Shown here: piece by piece, positions 49,287-57,842 of the stretch | Position numbering within the stretch: position 1 is the stretch's first letter | Layout: every line of letters starts with the position of its first letter | Source of the DNA: Bacillus sp. BP-3 | GTDB taxonomy: Bacteria > Bacillota > Bacilli > Bacillales > Bacillaceae_G | Reading direction: 5' to 3' | DNA: 64,000 nucleotides | Assembly (NCBI RefSeq): GCF_028401955.1 | Contig: NZ_JAQOTJ010000012.1 | Location: 62,001 to 126,000 of the forward strand | Translations under genes and position numbers: made by a program | The notes under the pieces: generated by a model | Databases searched by the model: none | Seen by the model: only the letters and a program-made list of their open reading frames with translations | Told to the model about the DNA's origin: nothing

Positions 49287-49561
49287 TCCTCACTCTTTTC
49301 TTCCTCATCAAACGAAACATCTTGAAAGACGAAACGAACAACAAAGACAATCAGTAAAACCATTACAATAAATCCAACTATACAACTATAAAAGAACCAG
49401 GCTGGGAATCCTAATATGTACGTATACTCTTTCGGGTTGCCACTACCTAATCCATATGCAAAACCATACCATATCAGAAAGTTAATCACAGCAAGTCCAA
49501 GTCCAATCAACGCTTCACGATGTGAAATGCGGAAACGCGGATCTTCATGATGTCGATTCAT
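49283..49561 (-). CDS. YhdT/DUF997 small membrane protein
   Basis: 92 aa with two transmembrane helices (about 20-40, 56-78). Sequence RFRISHREALIGLGLAVINFLIWYGFAYGLG, YILGFPAWFFYSCIVG matches DUF997/YhdT, which is regularly fused or adjacent to PanF. Probably a subunit or stabiliser of the pantothenate symporter. Start has AAAGGGAGG-like RBS (49566-49574). Confidence 0.85.
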   Translation of the reverse strand: MNRHHEDPRFRISHREALIGLGLAVINFLIWYGFAYGLGSGNPKEYTYILGFPAWFFYSCIVGFIVMVLLIVFVVRFVFQDVSFDEEEKSEE

Positions 49562-49841
49562 TTCTTTTCCCTCCTTTCACGATGTATTATTGTAACATTC
49601 TTTATATAGTTTTTCCTACAAAAAACAAAATGAAAATCTTTCACGAAAAATATTGGACATATATTTGAAAATTACATATTTTTAACAATCACAACATAAA
49701 TAAAGATTGAAATTTCCAACTATTCAGGTTACGATTGAAATTAGATGTCATTCACCTAGTTATCTGACACCTCCTCTTTTATTTGGAATAAACGCAGTAT
49801 TTTGCTGCGTTTACATTATATATTTTTAAGGGGGTTATACA
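49562..49841. other. Divergent intergenic region between yhdT and aldehyde dehydrogenase
   Basis: 280 nt. On the plus strand a stem AAACGCAG/CTGCGTTT (49788-49812) lies in the ALDH leader, 25 nt before the RBS TAAGGGGG. No sure promoter or operator recognised. Confidence 0.4.
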
Positions 49842-51326
49842 ATGAGTCAACTAGCTGTGAACCTTCATGAAAAAGTAGAGAGATTTTTGCAAGGAACAAA
49901 AAAGTTATATGTAAATGGAAACTTTATTGAAAGCGCTTCAGGAAAAACATTTAAAACACCAAATCCAGCAACCGGCGATACATTAGCCGTTGTATGTGAA
50001 GGTGGCCGTGAAGATATTCATAAAGCTGTCCTGGCAGCACGCCTGGCGTTTGATGAAGGTCCATGGTCACGTATGAGCGGTGCTGATCGCAGCCGTCTCA
50101 TGTACAAGCTTGCTGATTTAATGGAAAAACATAAAGACGAGCTTGCACAGCTCGAAACATTAGATAATGGAAAACCAATTCAAGAAACAACAACTGCAGA
50201 TATACCTCTTGCAATTGAACATATGCGCTATTACGCTGGCTGGGCAACAAAATTAGTTGGTCAAACAATTCCTGTTTCAGGAGATTATTTTAACTATACA
50301 CGCCATGAACCAGTTGGTGTTGTTGGTCAAATTATCCCTTGGAATTTCCCTCTTTTAATGGCGATGTGGAAACTAGGAGCAGCACTAGCAACTGGATGTA
50401 CTGTCGTACTAAAACCTGCCGAACAAACTCCTCTTTCTGCGCTATATTTAGCTGAACTAATTGAAGAAGCTGGATTTCCAAATGGTGTGATTAACATTGT
50501 ACCTGGATACGGAGAAACAGCTGGTCAAGCTCTTGTCAGTCACCCACTTGTCGATAAAATTGCTTTCACAGGTTCAACAGAAGTTGGAAAATACATTATG
50601 AAAGAAGCATCTCAATCTTTAAAACGCGTGACTTTAGAGCTCGGGGGGAAATCACCAAATATCATTTTACCTGATGCTGATTTGTCCCGTGCAATTCCAG
50701 CTGCACTTTCGGGCGTTATGTTTAATCAAGGACAAGTATGTTGCGCAGGATCGCGCCTATTCATTCCAAAGAAAATGTATGATAATGTTGTGGCAGATCT
50801 TGCCTTATATTCAAAAAGCTTAACGCAGGGTGCGGGATTAGATCCACAAACTAACATCGGTCCCCTTGTATCAGAAGAACAACAAAATCGCGTAATGGGC
50901 TATATTGAAAAAGGAAAAAATGAAGGCGCAGAAATATTAGTTGGCGGAACGAAACCTTTTGAAAATGGTTATTATGTTTCTCCAACAATTTTCGCAGCTG
51001 TACAAGATGAAATGACGATTGCGAAAGAAGAAATTTTCGGCCCTGTCGTTGCGGCAATGCCATTTGATGACATTGATGAAGTGATTGAACGCGCTAACAA
51101 ATCAGCATATGGATTAGCAGCCGGTTTGTGGACAGAGAACATGAAAAATGCGCATTATGTTGCAAATAAATTACGTGCTGGAACGGTATGGGTAAACTGC
51201 TATAACGTATTTGATGCAGCCTCTCCATTTGGCGGTTATAAACAGTCGGGTCTTGGACGCGAAATGGGTTCTTATGCGTTAAATAACTATACAGAAGTAA
51301 AAAGTGTTTGGATTAACTTAAACTAG
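49842..51326 (+). CDS. Aldehyde dehydrogenase (NAD+-dependent)
   Basis: 494 aa ALDH superfamily. Rossmann fold LVNGNF..., IIPWNFPLLMAMWKLGAALATGC, TGSTEVGKYI near 245, ELGGKSP (catalytic Glu region) near 268, nucleophile Cys in GQVCCAGSR near 302. Oxidises aldehydes to acids; subgroup near DhaS/AldA-type betaine or fatty aldehyde dehydrogenases. Single-gene unit with a strong RBS and own terminator. Confidence 0.93.
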   Translation: MSQLAVNLHEKVERFLQGTKKLYVNGNFIESASGKTFKTPNPATGDTLAVVCEGGREDIHKAVLAARLAFDEGPWSRMSGADRSRLMYKLADLMEKHKDELAQLETLDNGKPIQETTTADIPLAIEHMRYYAGWATKLVGQTIPVSGDYFNYTRHEPVGVVGQIIPWNFPLLMAMWKLGAALATGCTVVLKPAEQTPLSALYLAELIEEAGFPNGVINIVPGYGETAGQALVSHPLVDKIAFTGSTEVGKYIMKEASQSLKRVTLELGGKSPNIILPDADLSRAIPAALSGVMFNQGQVCCAGSRLFIPKKMYDNVVADLALYSKSLTQGAGLDPQTNIGPLVSEEQQNRVMGYIEKGKNEGAEILVGGTKPFENGYYVSPTIFAAVQDEMTIAKEEIFGPVVAAMPFDDIDEVIERANKSAYGLAAGLWTENMKNAHYVANKLRAGTVWVNCYNVFDAASPFGGYKQSGLGREMGSYALNNYTEVKSVWINLN

Positions 51327-51330
51327 AAGA

Positions 51331-51362
51331 AAGGCCTTGCCAATTGGCAAGGCCTTCTTTCT
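51331..51362 (+). terminator. Terminator of the aldehyde dehydrogenase gene
   Basis: AAAGGCCTTGCCAATTGGCAAGGCCTTT palindrome followed by T residues. Confidence 0.9.
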
Positions 51363-51420
51363 TCATTTATTATGATCGATGAGCGTTTTCTATTAACCGC
51401 TCATCGATTGAAGTTTTACC

Positions 51421-52161
51421 TTATACTTGTAATCCGCCGCTTACATTCAACACTTCTCCAGTAATATAAGAAGCAAAGTCTGACGCTAGGAAAGCAGCTG
51501 CATTTGCAATATCTTGCGGCGTTCCGATTCGCCCTGCTGGAATTGCGGCGACCATCTTGTCCTTTACTTTGTCGGGTATAGCATTCGTCATATCGGTATC
51601 CATAAATCCCGGACAAATTGCATTACATGTAACACCAAATCCAGCCGCTTCTTTTGATGCTGTTTTTGTTAATCCAATTACACCTGCTTTCGCAGCAGCA
51701 TAGTTTGCTTGGCCGATATTTCCCTGCCAACTAATCGAAGAAATATTAATAATGCGGCCATACTGTTGTTTACGCATATGTAGGAGCGCTGGTTGCATGC
51801 AGTTAAAGACCCCTGTTACATTTACTTGCAGCACTTGTTCCCATGCTGTTTTTTCCATTTTATGTAGCATTGCATCTCGGGTAATCCCGGCATTATTTAC
51901 TAAAATATGTAATGCACCGTATGTTTGAATGGCATACTCAATTAGCGATTTTGCATCTGTATGACTGCTTACATCACAAACATACGCCCTTACATCATAT
52001 CCTTCCCGTAACAATTGGGTTGTCGTACTATTTAGAACTTCTTGATTCATATCACTTAGCAATACTTTTGCTCCTAAAGCACAAAATACACGTGCAATTT
52101 CTTTTCCAATTCCTTGTGCCGCCCCAGTGACAACAGCTGTTTTTCCCTCTAAAAAGTTCAT
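51421..52161 (-). CDS. FabG-like 3-oxoacyl-[ACP] reductase, SDR
   Basis: 246 aa. VTGAAQGIGKEIA cofactor loop, NNAGITRDAMLHKM, catalytic S of ISSISWQGNIGQANYAAAK with Y-x3-K, and CPGFMDTDMTNAIPDKVKD. Closely matches FabG (acyl carrier protein reductase), including the NAD(P)-loop. It is a stand-alone gene, not in a fatty-acid operon, so it may be a paralogue (poly-hydroxybutyrate PhaB- or lipid-related). Confidence 0.88.
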   Translation of the reverse strand: MNFLEGKTAVVTGAAQGIGKEIARVFCALGAKVLLSDMNQEVLNSTTTQLLREGYDVRAYVCDVSSHTDAKSLIEYAIQTYGALHILVNNAGITRDAMLHKMEKTAWEQVLQVNVTGVFNCMQPALLHMRKQQYGRIINISSISWQGNIGQANYAAAKAGVIGLTKTASKEAAGFGVTCNAICPGFMDTDMTNAIPDKVKDKMVAAIPAGRIGTPQDIANAAAFLASDFASYITGEVLNVSGGLQV

Positions 52162-52293
52162 TCTTCTTCCCCACTTCCCAATATATTTTCTATATATTTC
52201 GTCTTATGTATTTCATTTTCCTTTTTGTATAAAAAAGTCTATTTGTGTCACACTATAATTGTAACTTAGCATAGCACAAGGAGATTGTGTAAA

Positions 52294-52443
52294 ATGAACA
52301 AAAAGAATGTACAACAAAACAAAGTATCTGACGGTATTGATGTTGAATTTTCTAGGGAACTTGCTGATCAAGATGACTTAGAAGCACAAGCGCGTGCAAA
52401 TGCTGCAGATGCACGTCAAAAACAGCAACGAAACAAAAAATAA
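52294..52443 (+). CDS. yfhD: YfhD-family small protein
   Basis: 49 aa starting MNKKNVQQNKVSDGIDVEFSRELADQDDLEAQARA. This DGxDxEFSxELAD...D-L-A-Q pattern is the YfhD family, small hydrophilic proteins of bacilli of unknown function. RBS CAAGGAG. It is flanked by the FabG-like gene and by a terminator shared with the convergent sqhC gene. It was too short for common length cut-offs. Confidence 0.85.
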   Translation: MNKKNVQQNKVSDGIDVEFSRELADQDDLEAQARANAADARQKQQRNKK

Positions 52444-52464
52444 ACCGAGAATATATCTCGGTTT
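52442..52464. terminator. Shared terminator between yfhD and sqhC
   Basis: AAACCGAGA/TCTCGGTTT stem, 5-nt loop, reaching both stop codons. Confidence 0.85.
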
Positions 52465-54322
52465 ATTCTTTGTATTTTTTCACATAATGTGCCAAGGTTA
52501 GTAAAGGAAATAAACGATGATAACTATGATAACGAATATAAAATTCCCCTGGAAGCCCTGCTCCAGTCGGATATTCAATATTTCGAAAAGAATGCTCTAA
52601 CAAATAATTGATTCCACTTTGAATGCTTGGTGTCTCTGTATCATGTACAGCAATTAATGCATCTAATGCCCATGCAGTTTGAGAAGGTGTACTAAAAGTT
52701 GTGGAAATAAATCGTTTCTCCTTACTGCTTTTGCACGATTCTCCCCAACCTCCATCGCGATGTTGAATCATTTCTAACCACCGTACTGCCTTTTCTATTG
52801 CTGGATGATTCTTTAGCAAGCCATTTGCCTGCAGGCCTGTTACAGCAGCCCATGTGCCATATATGTAACAAACTCCCCATTTTCCATACCAAGAACCATT
52901 TTGTTCTTGATTGCGTAGAAGCCACTGTACCCCACGTTGTAAATCATAACTGTTTATCTCATTCGGTGCATGCGTTCCAAAAAATTCGATTACCCTTCCT
53001 GTTAAATCTGCTGTAGACGGATCGAGAATCATATCTTCTGCGCTGTCGAGAGGAATATGCATAAACATCTGCTTATCAACATTCTTCTCAAATGCTCCCC
53101 AGCCTCCATCATTGTTTTGCATTCCAAGAAGCCAATGTATCCCTTTATCCCAAGCTCGTTTTACTTTCTTATCTTTCTTCGCGATTGAAGTAAGCGAACG
53201 CAGCGCTGCTGTTGTATCATCACAATCTGGTACAATGGTATTTGTATCAGTAAATCCCCATCCGCCAGGAGGTAAAGAAGGTGCATGAACATGCCAATCC
53301 CCATAAGAAGTATGCTGCTGCTTTAATAAAAAACGATTTGCTCGTTCAATCATCGCATCATCTTCTGACACATTTGCTTCTTGCAAAGCGTAACTTAAAA
53401 GAACAGTATCCCATACTGTTGAAGGTGAATTTTGTAAATGAGCACCATTCTTTGTATTCCATATGTACGACTGTAACCCTGATACAGCTTTCTCAATAAT
53501 AGGAGAATGTATAGAATGACCGAGGGCAAGGAGGGCGTAAATCATATAAAAAGTAGCGCTTGCATACGTGTAAAGTGTTCCATTTCCTTCTATTCGTTCT
53601 AGCATAAAACGTTCCGCTGCTTTATATCCTTTATGGTGAAGTGTATATGGATACGAAAACAGCTTTTTTCCTTCCAATAAAATTGTTTGCCAAACTGAAG
53701 AGCGTTTAGAATGAAACCAATTTGATTTATTTGCACCCACTATATGATTCAAATCAGGAATATCAATTTCATCTACTACAAATTTCTTATTCAAACAAAT
53801 AATCGTAGGCACGAAATGGATACGGGCAGTATTACTCACCTCATACATACTAAACGGGGATTGATCCGGTAGAAAGAAAAAAGGCATAGGGAAGTGAAAC
53901 AATGGAGGATAATTGTATTGTCCATGCAATGCTAACATTAACTTCGTCATAAAGTGAGCATTTGTAATTCCACCTTGTTCGTGAATAAATTGTTCTGCAC
54001 GGCGCATAATTCTGTCTTCTTTCTTATATTCTCTAGAAGCTAACAATGCCGCATAAACTTGAATGGTAGCTGAAAGATTCCCATTTGGCTCATCTTCATA
54101 CAATTTCCACGTTCCCTCATTTGCTTGCAAAGAAGTAAGTCTTGCTACGAATGGCTCTATTTCTTTTTCTTTTCTTAACATACGTAACAAGAAAATCATT
54201 GTACAATCCGTAAGTGGGGATCCTTCAAAACAAAAGCGCCATGTTCCATCTCTTTGCTGCATCGTGCGTAACGCTGTAACCTGGCGCTCCATTTCATATT
54301 TTACTTTGTCATACAATAGCAT
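52463..54322 (-). CDS. sqhC: Squalene-hopene/sporulenol cyclase
   Basis: 619 aa type II terpene cyclase with QW motifs (QRDGTWRF, QANEGTWKLY, QNNDGGWGAF, QEQNGSWYG, QHRDGGWGE) and the catalytic DCDD at residues 366-369. Cyclises squalene-type or C35 polyprenes; in Bacillus the SqhC homologue makes sporulenol in the spore lipid. Monofunctional membrane-associated enzyme. It is an isolated gene here; the ends are complete. Confidence 0.93.
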   Translation of the reverse strand: MLLYDKVKYEMERQVTALRTMQQRDGTWRFCFEGSPLTDCTMIFLLRMLRKEKEIEPFVARLTSLQANEGTWKLYEDEPNGNLSATIQVYAALLASREYKKEDRIMRRAEQFIHEQGGITNAHFMTKLMLALHGQYNYPPLFHFPMPFFFLPDQSPFSMYEVSNTARIHFVPTIICLNKKFVVDEIDIPDLNHIVGANKSNWFHSKRSSVWQTILLEGKKLFSYPYTLHHKGYKAAERFMLERIEGNGTLYTYASATFYMIYALLALGHSIHSPIIEKAVSGLQSYIWNTKNGAHLQNSPSTVWDTVLLSYALQEANVSEDDAMIERANRFLLKQQHTSYGDWHVHAPSLPPGGWGFTDTNTIVPDCDDTTAALRSLTSIAKKDKKVKRAWDKGIHWLLGMQNNDGGWGAFEKNVDKQMFMHIPLDSAEDMILDPSTADLTGRVIEFFGTHAPNEINSYDLQRGVQWLLRNQEQNGSWYGKWGVCYIYGTWAAVTGLQANGLLKNHPAIEKAVRWLEMIQHRDGGWGESCKSSKEKRFISTTFSTPSQTAWALDALIAVHDTETPSIQSGINYLLEHSFRNIEYPTGAGLPGEFYIRYHSYHRLFPLLTLAHYVKKYKE

Positions 54323-54393
54323 AGATATCCCCCTTCTTCACTGAATCCATATACGATATTCAAAAAGATACGGAAATATGTGCAAAACAAAAA

Positions 54394-54425
54394 AAGCAAA
54401 GTAAGATGCATACCTTACTTTGCTT
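54394..54425 (-). terminator. Terminator of the yuiD-like gene
   Basis: AAGCAAAGTAAG/CTTACTTTGCTT with an 8-nt loop and TTTTT on the minus strand, overlapping the stop codon. Confidence 0.9.
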
Positions 54426-54849
54426 ACGAACAGTAACAAATCGCAACAACAATTCCTAAAAGCGCTCCGATAACGACTTGATATGGCGTATGACCAACAA
54501 GTTCATTCAATTTTTTATACTCCGTTTGTCTTCCATGAAAAAAATCATTTAAAATTTTCGCTTGTTTACTAACAGCAAGTCTCACTCCGGATGCATCGTA
54601 CATGACAATAATCGCAAAAATCGTTGCAATAGCAAATATAGAACTAGTCATTCCTTCTTCAATTCCGATTGCTATTGCTAATGCTGTGACGGTGGAAGAA
54701 TGAGAACTCGGCATTCCGCCAGAAGCAAAAAACTGTGCAAAATCAAATTCTCTCTTTTTTACTAAGGTGATGATCACTTTTGTAAGTTGTGCTAAAAACC
54801 ATGCAATGACCGCAGACATTAATGGGTTGTTATGTAAAATTGTTTCCAT
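54424..54849 (-). CDS. yuiD: Divergent PAP2 (DUF212, YuiD-like) membrane protein
   Basis: 141 aa, three to four transmembrane helices, beginning METILHNNPLMSAVIAWFLAQL. FASGGMPSSHSSTVTALAIAIG, YDASGVRLAVSKQAKILNDF, and LVGHTPYQVVIGALLGI match DUF212/YuiD, a PAP2-like family. Possible lipid phosphatase, though the phosphatase residues are only partly kept. Function not known. Confidence 0.85.
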   Translation of the reverse strand: METILHNNPLMSAVIAWFLAQLTKVIITLVKKREFDFAQFFASGGMPSSHSSTVTALAIAIGIEEGMTSSIFAIATIFAIIVMYDASGVRLAVSKQAKILNDFFHGRQTEYKKLNELVGHTPYQVVIGALLGIVVAICYCS

Positions 54850-54927
54850 AATTCACACCTCACCGCTTATAATGGAATATCCTTACTTTCATTATAAAGA
54901 AAACGGCATACATAATACTATGCCATT

Positions 54928-55857
54928 TTACGAAACTTTTGCAGATTTATTTTTTATAAATTTCGGTTGCTTATTTAACATAAATTTCGTTTTGGCTATC
55001 GAAAAGATAAATAATGCAATCCAAATAAAGAAAAATGCTGTCATGTGTGCAGTAGTAAAATGTTCATGAAAGACGAAAACTCCTAATACAAGGCTAATTG
55101 TCGGTGCAATATATTGTAAAAATCCGACCATTGATAACGGAATAAGCTTTGTACCTTTTGCAAAATATAAAAGCGGCAGTGCAGTAACAATACCAGCCCC
55201 TATTAGAAGTAATGTCGATGTAAGTGAAACCGCTCCAAATGAACGCATCCCCTCGGCACCTAATATTCCTAAATATACGAGAGCTATCGGTGTTACAAGC
55301 ATCGTTTCCATTGTCAGTCCAATCATTGAATCATAATCTAATAATTTCTTTGACAAACCATATAACCCAAACGTGCATGCTAACGAAATTGCAATCCATG
55401 GAATCGATCCATAGCGAACTGTTAAAATTGCAACGCCAAATGCCGCTAATCCCACAGCAATGTATTGCCAAAAGTTGAGTTTTTCTTTTAAAACAAGCGT
55501 CCCAAGTAAAATACTAACAAGCGGATTAATATAATAGCCTAAACTTGCTTCGATGACATGGTTATGATTAACAGCCCATATGTACACAAACCAGTTCAAG
55601 CTAATTAATATAGAGGCAATAGTTAATGACATGAATAATTTAGGGCGTTTAAAAAGTTGAATAAACTCATTTGTAAACTGACCAAAACGTTTAGAAATTA
55701 ATAAAACGAATAACATAAAAACGAATGCCCAAACAATACGATGAGCTAAAATCTCGTCTGCGGGAACGTCGTCTATCAATTTCCAATAAAGCGGCAGGAT
55801 TCCCCACATCATATATGCACTTGTCGCATATATCATCCCTTTTTTTTGCGCTTCCAT
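54928..55857 (-). CDS. rarD: RarD-like EamA permease
   Basis: 309 aa, ten transmembrane helices of the drug/metabolite transporter type. YATSAYMMWGILPLYWKLIDDVPADEILAHRIVWAF with the EamA repeat and GFLQYIAPTISLVLGVFVFHE are the RarD subgroup pattern. Function in most bacteria is not certain (chloramphenicol-resistance-linked in name only). Monocistronic. Confidence 0.9.
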   Translation of the reverse strand: MEAQKKGMIYATSAYMMWGILPLYWKLIDDVPADEILAHRIVWAFVFMLFVLLISKRFGQFTNEFIQLFKRPKLFMSLTIASILISLNWFVYIWAVNHNHVIEASLGYYINPLVSILLGTLVLKEKLNFWQYIAVGLAAFGVAILTVRYGSIPWIAISLACTFGLYGLSKKLLDYDSMIGLTMETMLVTPIALVYLGILGAEGMRSFGAVSLTSTLLLIGAGIVTALPLLYFAKGTKLIPLSMVGFLQYIAPTISLVLGVFVFHEHFTTAHMTAFFFIWIALFIFSIAKTKFMLNKQPKFIKNKSAKVS

Positions 55858-55949
55858 TTGACTCTCCTCTTTTCTTTTTTCTTCATTATAAAATGTCCTT
55901 CTATCTGTTTACAATTTTCCGCTACATTACTTTTTCATATAAAGTGAGA

Positions 55950-55993
55950 CTTCCATCAGTGGGGTTTTCTAAAGCCCACCAATAGCGGGATAA
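55950..55993 (+). repeat. Short dispersed repeat, copy A
   Basis: CTTCCATCAGTGGGGTTTTC through AATAGCGGGATAAA; an inverted near copy lies at 56288-56333 on the other side of the DUF1294 gene, and a third at 36508-36545. Confidence 0.6.
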
Positions 55994-55998
55994 ACCCA

Positions 55999-56250
55999 TT
56001 ATAATATCCAAAAGACATATACTCCAGCAGCAGCAAGAACTGGAATACCTAACACAAACTTATTTTTATGTGTCTTATGATGAAACATATACATCCCAAC
56101 CCAAGCTCCAATACCTCCCCCTGCTGCTGCAATTAAAAACAACGTACTCTCTGGTGTACGCCACTGCTTCTTCTTCGCTTTCCTTTTATCTAGTCCCATC
56201 ATTATAAAAGCAAAAATATTAATAAAAACAAAATAACTCCATTTCACCAT
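55999..56250 (-). CDS. DUF1294 small membrane protein
   Basis: 83 aa from the ATG at 56250 (MVKWSYFVFINIFAFIMMG), with GAGG 9 nt upstream; the start at 56274 is less well placed. Two or three hydrophobic helices; MGLDKRKAKKKQWRTPESTLFLIAAAGGGIGAWVGMYMFHHKTHKNKF is the DUF1294 signature. Function unknown. It is flanked by inverted copies of a short dispersed repeat. Confidence 0.87.
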   Translation of the reverse strand: MVKWSYFVFINIFAFIMMGLDKRKAKKKQWRTPESTLFLIAAAGGGIGAWVGMYMFHHKTHKNKFVLGIPVLAAAGVYVFWIL

Positions 56251-56287
56251 TTTATGAAAACCTCTTTCATACATTTTTTCAATCCAT

Positions 56288-56333
56288 TATTTATCCCGCA
56301 CTTACGATTAGTAAACCCCCAATGACGGGAATT
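56288..56333 (-). repeat. Short dispersed repeat, copy B (inverted)
   Basis: On the minus strand reads ATTCCCGTCATTGGGGGTTT through GCGGGATAA, similar to copy A (55950-55993) but inverted relative to it. Confidence 0.6.
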
Positions 56334-56408
56334 TCAATTTATTATACACTCATTTTTTTTAGTTTTATAAAAATATAACAATAATTTTATCTAATCAAAA
56401 AAAATATA

Positions 56409-56438
56409 TTGACTTCAATAATTATTTTATGATATTAT
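56409..56438 (+). promoter_or_regulatory. Promoter of the CarD-family gene
   Basis: TTGACT, 18-bp spacer, TATTAT on the plus strand, 70 nt before the start codon. Confidence 0.65.
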
Positions 56439-56450
56439 AAAAAATTTTAC

Positions 56451-56471
56451 TTATCATCTCATATATGATAA
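56451..56471. promoter_or_regulatory. Operator-like inverted repeat at the CarD promoter
   Basis: TTATCAT-7 nt-ATGATAA just downstream of the -10 box, position about +8 to +28 of the transcript. A likely repressor site or short leader hairpin. Confidence 0.5.
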
Positions 56472-56506
56472 CCTTAGATAAGTTACCATATATGGAGGTG
56501 GATTAT

Positions 56507-56983
56507 TTGTTTCAAATTGGCGATAAAATTGTTTATCCAATGCACGGAGCAGGTGTGATTGAAGCCATAGAAGAAAAAGAAATCCTAGGAGAAAAACAAA
56601 AATATTATGTAATAAGAATACCAATTAGTAATATGGAAGTAATGATTCCGATGAGAAAAATGATACAATCACGTATACGATTAATTGCCGATATGCTTAC
56701 ATTAGAAAATGTATTACTTATTTTTCAGTACGGTGAATCAGATAACTCACTCTCATGGAAGCAAAGATATACCCAAAACATGGAGAAAATGAAGACGGGT
56801 GAAATACAAGAAGGTGCTGAAGTAGTTCGTGACTTAATACGCAGGAATAAAGTAAGGGCACTTAATACAAGTGAAAAACAAATGTTAGACAACGCACAAA
56901 AAATTTTAATTAGTGAATTGAGTTTAATTAAAGGAATTACTGAAAATCAGGCAATTGAGTTATTAAATACGAAAGTCGGCTAG
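56507..56983 (+). CDS. CarD-family transcription regulator
   Basis: 158 aa with TTG start at 56507, preceded by GGAGGTGG; the ATG at 56465 lies in the operator-like repeat and has no RBS. Residues 1-65 (LFQIGDKIVYPMHGAGVIEAIEEKEILGEKQKYYVIRIP) are the Tudor-like RNAP-interacting domain of CarD/TRCF type; the C-terminal part is helical, DNA-binding. CarD proteins bind RNA polymerase beta and stabilise open complexes at promoters. Own promoter with a possible operator, and a strong terminator. Confidence 0.9.
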   Translation: MFQIGDKIVYPMHGAGVIEAIEEKEILGEKQKYYVIRIPISNMEVMIPMRKMIQSRIRLIADMLTLENVLLIFQYGESDNSLSWKQRYTQNMEKMKTGEIQEGAEVVRDLIRRNKVRALNTSEKQMLDNAQKILISELSLIKGITENQAIELLNTKVG

Positions 56984-57047
56984 GTAAAGAACTTCTTTTA
57001 AAACCATTTTGAACTAGATTTATAAGTATATAAGATACCTAAAACGA

Positions 57048-57078
57048 CAAAATAGCCTAACATCTATTTTGTTTTTTT
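57048..57078 (+). terminator. Terminator of the CarD-family gene
   Basis: CAAAATAG/CTATTTTG stem, 8-nt loop, then seven T. Confidence 0.9.
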
Positions 57079-57229
57079 GCTTTATGAATGTAAATATGCT
57101 ATGATTAAAATTACGATTTGATTATAGGAACATTACCTTCTAAAAAAATTCTTTTTCCTCTAAATGAATTATTCTCACCACTTTTTATTCCCATACTTCT
57201 AAGTATACGATGAGGTTCATTTATCCAAT

Positions 57230-57600
57230 CATTGTTTTTGGATATCCCGATTCATACTGGCGCGGTCATCGGAGCCGTAAGGACGAAAGAGAGGTAGGGC
57301 TTTCGTTGTTTTGAGGTTTCAAAAACGATAATGAACATTTACTGTTCTTATCTTCCGTTTTAACATAAAAACGATAACAAATTTAAATATATGCATATAT
57401 TTGCTTGGTTTATATAAATAAGAGACACACCTTTAGTAATATTTTAAAGGTTGTTTATATGAAAACAACCAGGACAGTACAATGGTTTTAAAGTGAAAAA
57501 GGATTTGAATGCATGAAAGCATCAAACGGTAGTAATGTTAACAACAACTTGCATGCAAGCAAGTTAACAGAGGTCAAAACCTAAGAATGTTGTAAAACTA
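57230..57600. repeat. Structured non-coding region (possible bcr-type repeat)
   Basis: No ORF. Begins with TTTTTGGATATCCCGATTCA and a GC-rich stretch (GGCGCGGTCATCGGAGCCG) unlike the AT-rich surroundings, then a series of hairpins: GGTTGTTT/AAAACAACC (57449-57470), TTTG.TGC/GCA.CAAA, AACTTGC/GCAAGTT near 57550, AGGT/ACCT. It looks like a repeat element and/or folded RNA of the B. cereus group; which one is not certain. Confidence 0.5.
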
Positions 57601-57611
57601 TATGAAAACGA

Positions 57612-57644
57612 AAAGAACATGCAACAGTTTGCTGCATGTTCTTT
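57612..57644. terminator. Bidirectional terminator between repeat region and small gene
   Basis: AAAGAACATGCA/TGCATGTTCTTT with a 9-nt loop. Minus strand continues TTTTCGTTTT; the plus strand TATTATT. Confidence 0.85.
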
Positions 57645-57645
57645 A

Positions 57646-57786
57646 TTATTCTTCTACAGTTTCTTTTTCATCTTTACTAATACCATCATCAATAGATTGG
57701 GTATCTTTATTCTCCATACAAACCATTGCATGATAAACTTCTGCATACAATCCAAACACTTGGTACACACTTCCAAGAAACGGCAT
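57646..57786 (-). CDS. 46-aa peptide of the tubulin-like operon
   Basis: 46 aa, beginning MPFLGSVYQVFGLYAEVYHAM, with a strong AGAGGGGTTCTC RBS. The N-terminal part is an amphipathic helix with aromatic residues; the C-terminal half is acidic (DDGISKDEKETVEE). No family recognised. It lies 57 nt downstream of the tubulin-like gene and is followed by a terminator, so it is probably the third gene of the same operon and may be a membrane- or filament-binding partner. Confidence 0.65.
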   Translation of the reverse strand: MPFLGSVYQVFGLYAEVYHAMVCMENKDTQSIDDGISKDEKETVEE

Positions 57787-57842
57787 GAGAACCCCTCTTT
57801 TCTAAATAGTACATTCCAAAATTAAGGATTCCCTATTTCCCC

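Noticed and set aside
57241-57330. tRNA or riboswitch in the GC-rich stretch
   Set aside because: No cloverleaf or recognised aptamer could be drawn; kept as an unassigned structured repeat.
57619-57825. 68-codon plus-strand ORF
   Set aside because: Antisense to the better supported 46-aa gene; starts in a terminator stem.
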